A DNA stretch of 42,080 bases. Origin: Oscillospiraceae bacterium. Lineage in GTDB: Bacteria > Bacillota_A > Clostridia > Oscillospirales > Oscillospiraceae. Below the pieces are notes generated by a model that saw only the letters and a program-made list of their open reading frames with translations, was not told where the DNA came from and did not search any database. Shown piece after piece: positions 31,552-39,789 of the stretch. A program made the translations under genes and the position numbers. The first letter of the stretch is position 1. Each line of letters opens with the position of its first letter. Location: assembly GCA_017540945.1 (NCBI GenBank), contig JAFYAB010000006.1:1-42080 (forward strand), read 5' to 3'.

Positions 31552-33252
31552 ATGCAGACGAGACAAATCATGGAAGTGGACGGCGCTCCCGTCCAAATCG
31601 AAGGCGAACGGAACCTGCTGGAAGTCATCCGCAAGGCCGGCGTAGAGCTGCCCGTCTTCTGCTACCACTCCGATCTTTCCATATACGGCGCATGCCGTAT
31701 GTGTATGGTGGAGGACGAGCGGGGCCGTCTCATGGCCGCCTGCTCCACCCAGCCCAAAGCAGGCATGATCGTAAAAACCAACACAGGCCGGTTGCGCAAG
31801 TACCGCAAGAACATTCTGGAGCTGCTGCTGGCCAGTCACTGCCGGGACTGCACCACCTGCCCCAAGAGCGGCAGCTGTACTCTGCAGGACCTCGCCGCTC
31901 AGTTCGGCATCAAGACCATCCGCTTCCCCAACGATAAGACGAAGTCCGTTCTGGACGACTCCTCCGCCAGTATTCTGCGGGACGCCAGCAAGTGCATCCT
32001 CTGCGGCGACTGCGTCCGGGAGTGCAACGAGATCCAGCGCGTCGGCGCCATCGACTTTGCCTTCCGCGGCTCCGAGGCCAGGATCAGCACCGCTTTCCAG
32101 ACGCCCATCGCCGAGACCCTTTGCGTGGGCTGCGGCCAATGCGCCGCGGTCTGTCCCACCGGTGCGATTACCGTCAGGGACGATACCAACCGCGTCTGGG
32201 AGAAGCTGGACGATCCCGAGGCCTTTGTAAGCTGCGAGATCGCTCCCGCGGTCCGCGTGGGCATCAGCCGTGAGCTGGGTCTGGGTGAGGGCGAGAACGC
32301 CATGGGCCTCGTGATCGCAGCCTTGCATCGTCTGGGCTTCGATCAGGTCTACGACACCGCTACCGGTGCAGATCTGACGGTTATCGAGGAGGCCAACGAA
32401 TTTGTGGAACGCCTGCAGGGCGGTGAGAAGCTCCCCCTGTTTACCTCCTGCTGTCCCGCCTGGGTCCAGTATGTGGAGAAAAAGTATCCGGAGTTCCGTT
32501 CCAATCTCTCCACCTGCCGTTCTCCCATGGGCATGTTCGCGGCTGTCATCAAGGATTATTTCAAAGATCGGCTGCCGGAAGGCAAAAAGCGCCACTATCA
32601 CGTGGCTCTGATGCCCTGTACCGCCAAAAAGTACGAGGCCAAACGGCCTGAGCTGCGCAGCGCCGACGGTCCTGAGACGGACGACGTCGTCACGACCCAG
32701 GAGCTGATCCACATGATCAAGCGTTCCGGCATCCGCTTTACAGATCTGGAGCCGGAAGCGGTGGATCTGCCCTTTGGCAGCATGTCCGGCGCGGGTGTAA
32801 TTTTCGGCGTCACCGGCGGCGTAACGGAAGCCGTTCTGCGGAAGCTGTCCGGCTCAGACGCCCGTTCCGCGCTGGCGCGACTGGAGTTTACCGGCGTGCG
32901 CGGGATGGAGGGCTGCAAGGAGGCCGTCATCCCCTACGGAGACCGGGAGGTCCGGATCGCCGTGGTCAGCGGCCTTGCCAATGCCAGAGCCATCATCAAG
33001 CGGCTGCAGGCCGGCGAGCTGTGCTACGACCTGGTAGAGGTCATGGCCTGCCGCGGCGGCTGTGTCAGCGGCGCCGGTCAGCCCTATGTGGGGCTCAAGG
33101 ACCGTGTCAAGCGCGGGGAAGGGCTGTACCGCTCCGATAAAGTCAGCACGATTCGCCGCTCTCAGGACAACCCTCTGATGACGGAGCTCTACAACGGTCT
33201 GCTCAAGGGCCGCACCCACGAGCTGCTGCACATCGACTACTGTAAGCGGTAA
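31552..33252 (+). CDS. hydA: HydA, catalytic [FeFe] hydrogenase subunit
   Basis: A 566-residue group A [FeFe] hydrogenase. In order: a [2Fe-2S] domain (FCYHSDLSIYGACRMC), the His-Cys [4Fe-4S] site (SHCRDCTTCPKSGSC), two [4Fe-4S] sites (CILCGDCVRECNEI, CVGCGQCAAVCPTGAI) and the H-cluster domain with FTSCCPAWVQ, LMPCTAKKYEAKRPE and VMACRGGCVSGAGQP. The last motif has Arg where most have Pro and Ser-Gly-Ala for Gly-Gly-Gly, a mild departure. A small-subunit-like tail ends the protein (RTHELLHIDYCKR). ATG 31552 is chosen because the 2Fe-2S domain begins there; the open frame continues upstream inside hydB. It is the last gene of the operon. Maturases HydEFG are not in the window. Confidence 0.95.
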   Translation: MQTRQIMEVDGAPVQIEGERNLLEVIRKAGVELPVFCYHSDLSIYGACRMCMVEDERGRLMAACSTQPKAGMIVKTNTGRLRKYRKNILELLLASHCRDCTTCPKSGSCTLQDLAAQFGIKTIRFPNDKTKSVLDDSSASILRDASKCILCGDCVRECNEIQRVGAIDFAFRGSEARISTAFQTPIAETLCVGCGQCAAVCPTGAITVRDDTNRVWEKLDDPEAFVSCEIAPAVRVGISRELGLGEGENAMGLVIAALHRLGFDQVYDTATGADLTVIEEANEFVERLQGGEKLPLFTSCCPAWVQYVEKKYPEFRSNLSTCRSPMGMFAAVIKDYFKDRLPEGKKRHYHVALMPCTAKKYEAKRPELRSADGPETDDVVTTQELIHMIKRSGIRFTDLEPEAVDLPFGSMSGAGVIFGVTGGVTEAVLRKLSGSDARSALARLEFTGVRGMEGCKEAVIPYGDREVRIAVVSGLANARAIIKRLQAGELCYDLVEVMACRGGCVSGAGQPYVGLKDRVKRGEGLYRSDKVSTIRRSQDNPLMTELYNGLLKGRTHELLHIDYCKR

Positions 33253-33306
33253 TTTGATTCAATCGCCGGAAATGGCGTTTGAAAAACCTCCTTTCTATAA
33301 AGCCGG

Positions 33307-33355
33307 GGGCAGGCAGCCTGGTGGGACGGGCTGTCTGCCTTTGGTGACTTTTTTG
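33307..33355 (+). terminator. Terminator of the redox operon
   Basis: GGGCAGGCAGCC (33307-33318) pairs with GGCTGTCTGCCT at 33329-33340 (one G-U pair); a TTTTTTG run lies 9 bases after the stem. It is 55 bases after the hydA stop. Confidence 0.75.
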
Positions 33356-33384
33356 TTTACTTTTTCCGTGCATTATGGTAGGAT
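33356..33384 (+). promoter_or_regulatory. Promoter for the MATE transporter
   Basis: TTTACT (33356-33361), 17-base spacer, TAGGAT (33379-33384), 36 bases before the TTG start. Confidence 0.6.
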
Positions 33385-33420
33385 ATCACAAGCAGTAACA
33401 GATAAAGGAAGCGAATCCTC

Positions 33421-34767
33421 TTGAACCGTGATTTGACCGTAGGCAAGCCTGAGGGCGTGCTCTGGCGGTTTTGCCTGCCCCTCTTCGGCAGCGTGATTTT
33501 TCAACAGCTCTACAATATCGCGGACTCCCTGGTGGCCGGAAAGCTGATCGGCGAGAACGCCCTGGCCGCCGTGGGCAACAGCTATGAGATCACCCTGATT
33601 TTCATTGCTTTTGCCTTCGGCTGCAACATCGGCTGCTCTGTTGTAGTTTCCACCTTCTTTGGTGCGGGAAACTACCGGAGCCTCAAAACCACCGTCTCCA
33701 CCACCATGCTCACCAGCGGGGCCGTCTGCCTGGCGCTGATGCTGGCGGGTCTGTTGGGCGGGGAAGCCCTGCTGCGGCTGATCCGCACCCCGGAGGAGTT
33801 GATGGCGGACTCCCTGCTCTATCTGCGGATCTACGCCCTGGGGCTGCCCTTCGTCTTCTTCTACAACATCTCTACCGGCATTTTCTCCGCCCTGGGGGAT
33901 TCAAAAACGCCCTTCTGGTTCCTGGCAGTCTCCTCCACGGCCAACGTGGCGGTGGACGTGCTCTTTGTGGCGGTTTTCAAAATGGGCGTGGCCGGCGTAG
34001 CCTGGGCCACCTTCCTCTGCCAAGGCGTCAGCTGCGTGCTGGCACTGACGGCGGTTCTGCTCCGACTCAAAAAGATGGAGACAACAGAGCGTCCGAAGTT
34101 GTTCGACCGGCTCATTCTTGGCCAGTTTTTGAAGGTTGCCGTGCCCAGCGTCCTCCAGCAGAGCTTCATTTCCGTGGGCAACATCGTGATCCAGCGGGTC
34201 ATCAACGGCTTCGGCTCCGGCGTCATCGCGGGCTACGCCGCGGGCGTCAAGCTGAACAACCTGGTGATCACCTCCTTCACGACCCTCTGCAACGGCATCT
34301 CCAACTTCACCGCTCAGAACCTGGGCGCGGGGAAGCAGAGCCGGGTCCGGGAGGGCTTCAGGGCCGGACTGAAGCTGGTCTGGGCTCTGAGCCTGGTCTT
34401 TGCCGTGCTGTATTTCTTCCTCGGCGAGCCCCTGGTCCGCTTCTTCATCGACGAGCCCACCGAGACGGCGGTCCGTACCGGCGTGATCTACCTGAAGATC
34501 CTGGCCCCCTTCTACTTCGTGGTCTCCGCCAAGCTGGCGGCGGACGGGGTCCTGCGAGGCGCCAAACGGATGAATCTCTTTATGATCGCCACCTTCACGG
34601 ACCTGATCCTGCGGGTGGTGCTGGCGATTCTCCTGTCCAAAACCGGTCTGGGCTCCACCGGCATCTGGTGCGCCTGGCCCATCGGCTGGAGCATTGCCAC
34701 GATCCTGAGTCTCCGCTTCTGTCTCCGGGGTCCGGCCAAAAACGAAAGCAGCGGAAAGGGGAATTGA
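33421..34767 (+). CDS. MATE family efflux transporter
   Basis: A 448-residue membrane protein of the MatE (DinF/NorM-like) family with twelve predicted hydrophobic segments in two halves, exporting drugs or metabolites in exchange for Na+ or H+. Conserved parts are PLFGSVIFQQLYNIADSLVAG near the N-terminus and VPSVLQQSFISVGNIVIQRVI at the start of the second half. The start is TTG at 33421, with AAAGGAAGCG upstream; there is no better ATG. It ends 4 bases before the methyltransferase ATG, so the two are probably co-transcribed. The substrate is unknown. Confidence 0.92.
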   Translation: MNRDLTVGKPEGVLWRFCLPLFGSVIFQQLYNIADSLVAGKLIGENALAAVGNSYEITLIFIAFAFGCNIGCSVVVSTFFGAGNYRSLKTTVSTTMLTSGAVCLALMLAGLLGGEALLRLIRTPEELMADSLLYLRIYALGLPFVFFYNISTGIFSALGDSKTPFWFLAVSSTANVAVDVLFVAVFKMGVAGVAWATFLCQGVSCVLALTAVLLRLKKMETTERPKLFDRLILGQFLKVAVPSVLQQSFISVGNIVIQRVINGFGSGVIAGYAAGVKLNNLVITSFTTLCNGISNFTAQNLGAGKQSRVREGFRAGLKLVWALSLVFAVLYFFLGEPLVRFFIDEPTETAVRTGVIYLKILAPFYFVVSAKLAADGVLRGAKRMNLFMIATFTDLILRVVLAILLSKTGLGSTGIWCAWPIGWSIATILSLRFCLRGPAKNESSGKGN

Positions 34768-34771
34768 TCCC

Positions 34772-35663
34772 ATGAACAAGCTTGGTTTTTATCCTGCCGC
34801 GCCTGACACGGACCGGCTTCAAGCCCTCCGGGAAGGGTGGGAGCGACAATATCGGTATGGGAGTGTCGCAGAACGAAAGGCGCGGGAGGCCAGGTGGTCG
34901 CCCTACTACAGCCTGATCTATCAGGCGCAGCTGGGGCAGCCCTATACGATCCCCGCGGAGCCCGGTCCTGTCGTCCGTACCCTGGCGGAGCAAGGGCTCG
35001 TACATCCGGAAGCCGCGGTTCTGGACATCGGCTGCGGCACCGGCGGGACCGCCCTGGAGCTGGCGCGGCTCTGCCGCTCTGTTACAGCCGTGGATTCCAA
35101 CGAAACCGCCATTGAAGTTCTACGAGAGCGCTGTGCAGGAACGCATACGGAAAACCTCACCGCGCTTTGCGCCTCCTGGAATGACGGACGTCCGGGGGAT
35201 GCCTGGGACCTGGTGATCTCCGCCATGTGTCCGGCGATCTGCAATCCGGAAGAGCTCCTGGCCATGGAGGCCTGCGCCAGAGAAACCTGCGTTCTGGTAA
35301 CGGTGATGAAGGGCTCCGCGGACAAATACCGCAGTCAGATGATGCGGGAGCTGAATCTGCGGCCCGAGGGCATGATCACAGAGTACAGCACCTACCTGGA
35401 CGTGCTTCGGGCCATGGGACGAGACGTCACAGTCTGGACCATGGAGCGCTTTACGAAACGGAACACAAGTCTCGAGGAGCTGCTGTGGCAGTTTCCCACG
35501 TATTTTGAGATTTTCGGTATGGAGCAGGAGGCCTCTGTCTCCTATTTGAAGTCGTTTTTTTGAGAAGCACCAGGAAAACGGCTTCCTGGCAGATGAAACG
35601 CAAATGAATGTCGCGATGCTGGTCTGGAAGCCGGTTTGTACGGAAGGAGGAACAAGGCAATGA
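34772..35663 (+). pseudogene. Class I SAM-dependent methyltransferase, frame broken in a T7 run
   Basis: The intact frame (34772-35563, 263 residues) has the SAM-binding motif VLDIGCGTGGTALELA near residue 85 and SAMCPAICNPEELL. It ends in a TGA immediately after seven T residues (35555-35561). With six T the reading goes on FFEKHQENGFLADETQMNV, then AMLVWKPV, for about 33 more codons and stops at 35661-35663, overlapping the DUF3842 ATG as ATGA. Such a join is typical of native coupled genes, so the extended product (about 296 residues) is likely ancestral. The run may be a true frameshift, a phase-variable tract, a site of polymerase slippage or a sequencing error. The methyl acceptor is unknown. 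Confidence 0.8.
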
Positions 35664-36094
35664 AACGGAACGAAAAACCCGTGGTTTTGATTGTGGACGC
35701 CCAGGGGGGAGGGCTTGGCAGGCAGCTGATCGCCGGAATCCGTAAGGAGCCGGAGGATGTGAAGATCCTGGCCGTCGGCACCAATACGGCCGCTGCGGCC
35801 GCCATGCTGAAGGCCGGCGCGGACGAGGCCGCCACCGGCGAAAACTCTGTCCTGGTTGCCAGCCGGAAGGCGGATGTGATCATTGGGCCAGTGGGCATGG
35901 TGATCGCCGATTCCATGCTGGGGGAAATCACGCCTGCGATGGCGCAGGCTGTCGCGCAGGCAGACGCCGTTCGAATCATGATCCCCTTCAATTCTTGTGA
36001 CAACTACATCGCCGGAGTCGCGGATTTCAACACGGCGAGGCTGATTCAGGACGCCCTCGGGCAGTTGAAAAAAATCTTGTCAAATTGGGATTGA
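35660..36094 (+). CDS. DUF3842 family protein
   Basis: A 144-residue cytosolic protein matching DUF3842. It begins VVLIVDAQGGGLGRQLIAGIR, a glycine-rich nucleotide-binding-like loop, and includes ADVIIGPVGMVIADSMLGEITP. The function is unknown. ATG 35660 follows GGAAGGAGGAACAAGGCA and overlaps the stop of the extended methyltransferase frame. A strong promoter lies over its stop region, pointing to the next unit. Confidence 0.8.
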   Translation: MKRNEKPVVLIVDAQGGGLGRQLIAGIRKEPEDVKILAVGTNTAAAAAMLKAGADEAATGENSVLVASRKADVIIGPVGMVIADSMLGEITPAMAQAVAQADAVRIMIPFNSCDNYIAGVADFNTARLIQDALGQLKKILSNWD

Positions 36095-36105
36095 TATGCT
36101 ATAAT
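36077..36105 (+). promoter_or_regulatory. Strong promoter for the leader RNA and small membrane protein genes
   Basis: TTGTCA (36077-36082), 17-base spacer, perfect TATAAT (36100-36105). It overlaps the end of the DUF3842 gene. Confidence 0.85.
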
Positions 36106-36111
36106 ATATCA

Positions 36112-36233
36112 GAAATACGATGCGGCAGGAAGCTGCGTCTCCGTGCTGAAGCACGTAACTATATTGTGATCATGTAGGCTAAGAAGGCATACTGGCTCTG
36201 TGTACGGGGCCGAGTCTGCCTTCTTTTTTGCTT
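36112..36233 (+). ncRNA. Structured leader or small RNA ending in a terminator
   Basis: About 120 bases between the promoter at 36077-36105 and a T-run. Two small hairpins are visible (GCAG..CTGC near 36125; CGTGC-TGAA-GCACG near 36145). Then AAGAAGGCA pairs with TGCCTTCTT, enclosing GGCTC/GGGCC, followed by TTTTT. It could be a riboswitch-type attenuator for the membrane protein genes or an independent RNA. It matches no riboswitch class that I recognise. Confidence 0.6.
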
Positions 36234-36292
36234 GTCACGAAGACAGGCGCCCTTCCGAAAGAGAAGAGAAAAGAATTACGGAGGTAATGAAG

Positions 36293-36679
36293 ATGGCATG
36301 TTTTTTGGTTTCTGCAGCTGAAGCTGTGGTTGTGACTGCCGTAGAAAAGGCAGAGGAGAAGCGGGAGGTCAAGTCCGCTCCCAAGAAGGAAACCGTGGAG
36401 AAGATCCCCTTCAGCAGAAAGCTGAAATGGCTGACCTGGCTGCTCTGGGGCGGCGCGATTCTGCTGGCCTTCGAGCACGTCTGGCACGGAGAAGTCGTGC
36501 CCTGGTTCCCGTTCCTGACCGCGATGTCCGATCCGGAGGACAAGGCCGAAATGTTCCATGAGATGGCTACCATCGGCGTGACGATGGCAGTGCTGGTCAC
36601 GGTTGCGTGGATCGGCATCTGCCTGGCTGCCGACGCGATCATGAAGCGCAAGGATAAGCCTGTCTCCCAGAAGGCATAA
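36293..36679 (+). CDS. Uncharacterised small membrane protein A
   Basis: A 128-residue protein beginning MACFLVSAAEAVVV, then a charged Lys/Glu linker and two membrane segments (WLTWLLWGGAILLAFEHVWHG; about residues 90-112 around MAVLVTVAWIGICLAADAI). His residues at FEHVWHG and MFHEMA flank the segments and could bind a metal or cofactor. The ATG at 36293 has GGAGG eight bases upstream; ATG 36287 is too close to it. It is 11 bases before a second small membrane protein. The function is unknown. Confidence 0.75.
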   Translation: MACFLVSAAEAVVVTAVEKAEEKREVKSAPKKETVEKIPFSRKLKWLTWLLWGGAILLAFEHVWHGEVVPWFPFLTAMSDPEDKAEMFHEMATIGVTMAVLVTVAWIGICLAADAIMKRKDKPVSQKA

Positions 36680-36690
36680 GGAGGAACCGT

Positions 36691-37002
36691 ATGACTCTGC
36701 TGATTACCGTTTTTGCCGCGATTATCGCGACGGTCAAGTGGTATAACCGCAAGGACGATACCATGCAGCTTGGAATGCTCTGCTTCATGTTCTGGGGCGC
36801 TTCCCTCATGTGGCTGGGCGACGCGATCTTTGAGTATGCCGAGCTGAAGGCGGATTATTTTGCCCCCGCTGCGGCGGATATGCTGAACGACGCTTTCCTG
36901 GGCCTTTCCGTGGTGGCTCTGGCTCTGATCATCTGGCTGATCAGGCTGCTGATTACCGATCCCAAGGGCTCTGTGAAGGCTGCGCTGAAGAAAAAGAAAT
37001 AA
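36691..37002 (+). CDS. Uncharacterised small membrane protein B
   Basis: A 103-residue protein with three hydrophobic stretches (MTLLITVFAAIIATV; MLCFMFWGASLMWLGDAIFEY; FLGLSVVALALIIWLIRLLI) and a basic tail KAALKKKK. ATG 36691 follows AAGGAGGAACCGT. It is probably a partner of membrane protein A since the two are 11 bases apart under one promoter. No family is recognised. Confidence 0.75.
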   Translation: MTLLITVFAAIIATVKWYNRKDDTMQLGMLCFMFWGASLMWLGDAIFEYAELKADYFAPAAADMLNDAFLGLSVVALALIIWLIRLLITDPKGSVKAALKKKK

Positions 37003-37030
37003 TCGCCTCGGCGTATCCGCTCGGATCGCC

Positions 37031-37072
37031 AAAACCGGTCGGCAGCGCGAACTCTCTGCCGACCGGTTATAT
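37031..37072 (+). terminator. Terminator after the small membrane protein pair
   Basis: AACCGGTCGGCAG pairs with CTGCCGACCGGTT, a perfect 13-bp stem, followed by ATATCTT. It is short of a clean T-run, so efficiency is uncertain. Confidence 0.7.
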
Positions 37073-37128
37073 CTTCTGTTGATCGCTCTGTTGCGCAGGA
37101 TGATATTCCCCCTATATCGAATCGGCAA

Positions 37129-37157
37129 TATACAAAACTGACGGACTGTGCTATCAT
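37129..37157 (+). promoter_or_regulatory. Promoter for the second iron alcohol dehydrogenase
   Basis: TATACA (37129-37134), 17-base spacer, TATCAT (37152-37157) with a TGC extension. It is about 150 bases before the gene. Confidence 0.6.
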
Positions 37158-37217
37158 AGGATCACAGAGCATAGGGTTCCTTTCGCCCGTCGATATGCGA
37201 TGTATCCGGTTCTGTAA

Positions 37218-37262
37218 AGCGCAGGCAGCTCCTTCCGCCAGGGTTGTCTGCGTTTTGCTTGT
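37218..37262 (+). terminator. Terminator-like hairpin in the leader of the second alcohol dehydrogenase
   Basis: CGCAGGCAGC pairs with GTTGTCTGCG (G-U pairs included), followed by TTTTGCTTGTTTTTT. It lies between promoter and binding site, as in the leader of the gene at 17071. Confidence 0.6.
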
Positions 37263-37308
37263 TTTTTACGAATTTCGATTCATGACGATGCAAAAGGAGG
37301 CTCAGCGA

Positions 37309-38469
37309 ATGCAAGGATTTGATTATCAGACTCCCACGCGCCTGATTTTCGGAGAGGGCGTGATTCAAAAGCTGCCGGAGGTCCTCGGCGCAATTGGCAG
37401 GAAAGTACTGCTCGCCTACGGCGGCAGCATCCGGAAAATGGGATTGTACGACAAGGTGATGGAGCTGCTGAAGGATTTTGAAATCGTGGAGCTGCCCGGC
37501 ATCCAGCCCAATCCCAAATATGATCCCAGCGTTTTGGACGGCGTAAGGCTGTGTAAGGAGCATGGGATCGAGGTCATACTTGCCGTAGGCGGCGGCAGCG
37601 TTCTGGACTGTTCCAAGGCAATTGCGGCAGGTGCGAAATATGACGGTGACCCCTGGGACCTCATTTCCTATCAGGTCAAGGCCAAGGCTGCGCTTCCCGT
37701 CGTGGATATTCTGACTCTGGCCGCCACCGGCAGCGAATATGACTTCTACGGCGTTATCTCCAGGACCGAGACCAATGATAAGATCGGCTACGGCGATCCG
37801 CTGGTATATCCGGTATGCTCGTTCCTGGACCCGACATATACCTTTACAGTCTCGAAAAAACAGACTGCGGCAGGCTGCGCTGACGCCATGAATCACATCA
37901 TGGAGCAGTATTTCTGCGAGGACCACACCTTGCTGAACGACGGCTTCTGTGAAGCGGGGCTGAAGAGCCTGATGATCAACACGAAAGCCTGCCTCGAAAA
38001 TCCAGAGGACTTCAGGGCCAGGGCCGAAATGATGTTCGCCTGCACGCTCGGCTGCAACGGGATCTATTCACTGGGCAACAGTCCCTCCGGCTGGCCGCTG
38101 CACGGCATTGAGCACGCGCTCAGCGCCTATTATGACATCACCCATGGCGAGGGCCTAGCCATCATTACCCCGCGCTGGATGCGCTATGTGCTTTCCGAGC
38201 GCACCGTAGACCGCTTCGTGAAATATGGCGTCAACGTGTTCGGCATTGACCCAACGCTGGACAGCTTTGAGATCGCGGAGCAGGCAATAGACCGCACGTT
38301 TATCTTCTTTGAGGAAATCGGAATCCCTATGCGCCTGCGGGACCTGGGCATCGGTGAGGAACGCATCGACGAGATGGCGCATCACGTCGCCGTAAACGAG
38401 GGCTTGGAAAACGCCTGGGTACCGCTGTCAGAGTCCGATATCGCAGCCATTCTCCGCGAGTCTCTGTAA
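37309..38469 (+). CDS. Iron-containing alcohol dehydrogenase (butanol dehydrogenase/YqhD-like)
   Basis: A 386-residue family III alcohol dehydrogenase of the BdhA/YqhD type, which usually reduces aldehydes with NADPH. It begins FDYQTPTRLIFGEG, with LAVGGGSVLDCSKAI, ADAMNHIMEQYF and PLHGIEHALSAYYDITHGEGLAI giving the metal ligands. ATG 37309 follows AAAAGGAGGCTCAGCGA; upstream in-frame ATGs at 37282 and 37288 precede that site. It is more distant from the other three alcohol dehydrogenase domains in the window. The next gene is FucO, 112 bases on, with its own promoter. Confidence 0.92.
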   Translation: MQGFDYQTPTRLIFGEGVIQKLPEVLGAIGRKVLLAYGGSIRKMGLYDKVMELLKDFEIVELPGIQPNPKYDPSVLDGVRLCKEHGIEVILAVGGGSVLDCSKAIAAGAKYDGDPWDLISYQVKAKAALPVVDILTLAATGSEYDFYGVISRTETNDKIGYGDPLVYPVCSFLDPTYTFTVSKKQTAAGCADAMNHIMEQYFCEDHTLLNDGFCEAGLKSLMINTKACLENPEDFRARAEMMFACTLGCNGIYSLGNSPSGWPLHGIEHALSAYYDITHGEGLAIITPRWMRYVLSERTVDRFVKYGVNVFGIDPTLDSFEIAEQAIDRTFIFFEEIGIPMRLRDLGIGEERIDEMAHHVAVNEGLENAWVPLSESDIAAILRESL

Positions 38470-38539
38470 TGGACGATTATTTGTGGGCAAGCCAAGCTTC
38501 TTCGTTTACAGATAATTTACAGAAAAACATGCATCTTTG

Positions 38540-38548
38540 TGTTATACT
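38540..38548 (+). promoter_or_regulatory. Extended -10 promoter for fucO
   Basis: TGTTATACT, a TGN-extended -10, 34 bases before the fucO ATG. A TTTACA -35-like hexamer is 21 bases upstream, too far for a standard spacer. Confidence 0.5.
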
Positions 38549-38581
38549 GAATTTGCCAAATCATTGAAGGAGGAACCTGAC

Positions 38582-39730
38582 ATGGCAGATCGCATTGTAC
38601 TGAACACTATCTCCTACCACGGCCACGGGGCCATCGAAAACATCGTACCCGAGCTGCAGAAGCGCGGCTACAAGAAGGCCTTTGTGACCTCCGACGCCGC
38701 CCTCATCAAGTTCGGCGTCACCAAGAAGGTCACGGACCTGCTGGACGCCGCCGGCTTCGCCTACAGCGTCTACTCCGACATCAAGCCCAATCCCACCATT
38801 GAGAACGTACAGAACGGCGTCAAGGCATTCAAAGAAGCTGAGGCCGACTGCATCATCGCCATCGGCGGCGGTTCCTCCATGGACACCGCCAAGGCCATCG
38901 GCATCATCATCGAGAACCCCGAGTTCGCCGACGTCCGCTCCCTGGAGGGCGTGGCCCCCACCAAGAAGCACGCGGTCTTCACGATCGCCGTCCCCACTAC
39001 CGCCGGCACCGCCGCGGAGGTCACCATCAACTACGTCATCACCGACGTGGAGAAGAAGCGCAAGTTCGTCTGCGTCGACACCAACGACATCCCCGAGGTC
39101 GCCGTAGTCGACCCCGATATGATGTCCTCCATGCCAAAGGGCCTCACCGCCGCCACCGGCATGGACGCCCTGACCCACGCCATCGAGGGCTACATCACCA
39201 AGGGCGCCTGCGCCATTTCCGATATGTTCCATCTCGAAGCGATCCGCCTGATCGCCAAGAGCCTCCGCGCCGCGGTCCAGAACGATCCCGACGGCCGCGA
39301 GGGCATGGCCCTGGGCCAGTACATTGCCGGCATGGGCTTCTCCAACGTGGGCCTCGGCATCGTCCACTCCATGGCGCACGGCCTGTCTGCTCTGTATGAC
39401 ACGCCCCACGGCGTCGCCTGCGCGATCCTGCTGCCGGTGGGTCTGGAGTACAACAAGCCCGTGGCCGGCAAGCGCTACCGCGCCATCGGCAAGGTCATGG
39501 AGGTCGCCGGCATCGACCGGATGACCGACGAGGAGGCCGCTGACGCCACCATCGCCGCGGTCAAGAAGCTCTCCGCCGACGTGGGCATCCCCGCCAACCT
39601 CCACGGTATCCTGAAGGAGGAGGATATCCTGTTCCTGTCTGAGTCCGCTTACGCCGACGCCTGCCGTCCCGGCAACCCCAGAGACACCAGCGTCGAGGAG
39701 ATCGTCGAGCTCTACAAGAGCCAGCTGTAA
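38582..39730 (+). CDS. fucO: Lactaldehyde reductase/1,2-propanediol dehydrogenase-type iron alcohol dehydrogenase
   Basis: A 382-residue family III alcohol dehydrogenase closest to FucO, which reduces lactaldehyde to 1,2-propanediol with NADH. It begins RIVLNTISYHGHGAIENI; the nucleotide site is IGGGSSMDTAKAIG and the metal site ATGMDALTHAIEGYI and GIVHSMAHGLSALYDTPHG. ATG 38582 follows GAAGGAGGAACCTGAC. No fucose or rhamnose genes lie here, so the natural substrate might be another short aldehyde. A strong terminator follows after 60 bases. Highly GC-biased codons suggest strong expression. Confidence 0.88.
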   Translation: MADRIVLNTISYHGHGAIENIVPELQKRGYKKAFVTSDAALIKFGVTKKVTDLLDAAGFAYSVYSDIKPNPTIENVQNGVKAFKEAEADCIIAIGGGSSMDTAKAIGIIIENPEFADVRSLEGVAPTKKHAVFTIAVPTTAGTAAEVTINYVITDVEKKRKFVCVDTNDIPEVAVVDPDMMSSMPKGLTAATGMDALTHAIEGYITKGACAISDMFHLEAIRLIAKSLRAAVQNDPDGREGMALGQYIAGMGFSNVGLGIVHSMAHGLSALYDTPHGVACAILLPVGLEYNKPVAGKRYRAIGKVMEVAGIDRMTDEEAADATIAAVKKLSADVGIPANLHGILKEEDILFLSESAYADACRPGNPRDTSVEEIVELYKSQL

Positions 39731-39789
39731 ACCGCTTCCCAGATATCAAGCAGCCTGACGCAGAAACGTCTTTCGATCCAAATACAAAG

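Noticed and set aside
18345..38581. Rex operator sites upstream of adhE and the alcohol dehydrogenase genes
   Set aside because: No TTGTGA/TTGTTA-N-inverse palindrome of the usual Rex form was found in the intergenic regions read.
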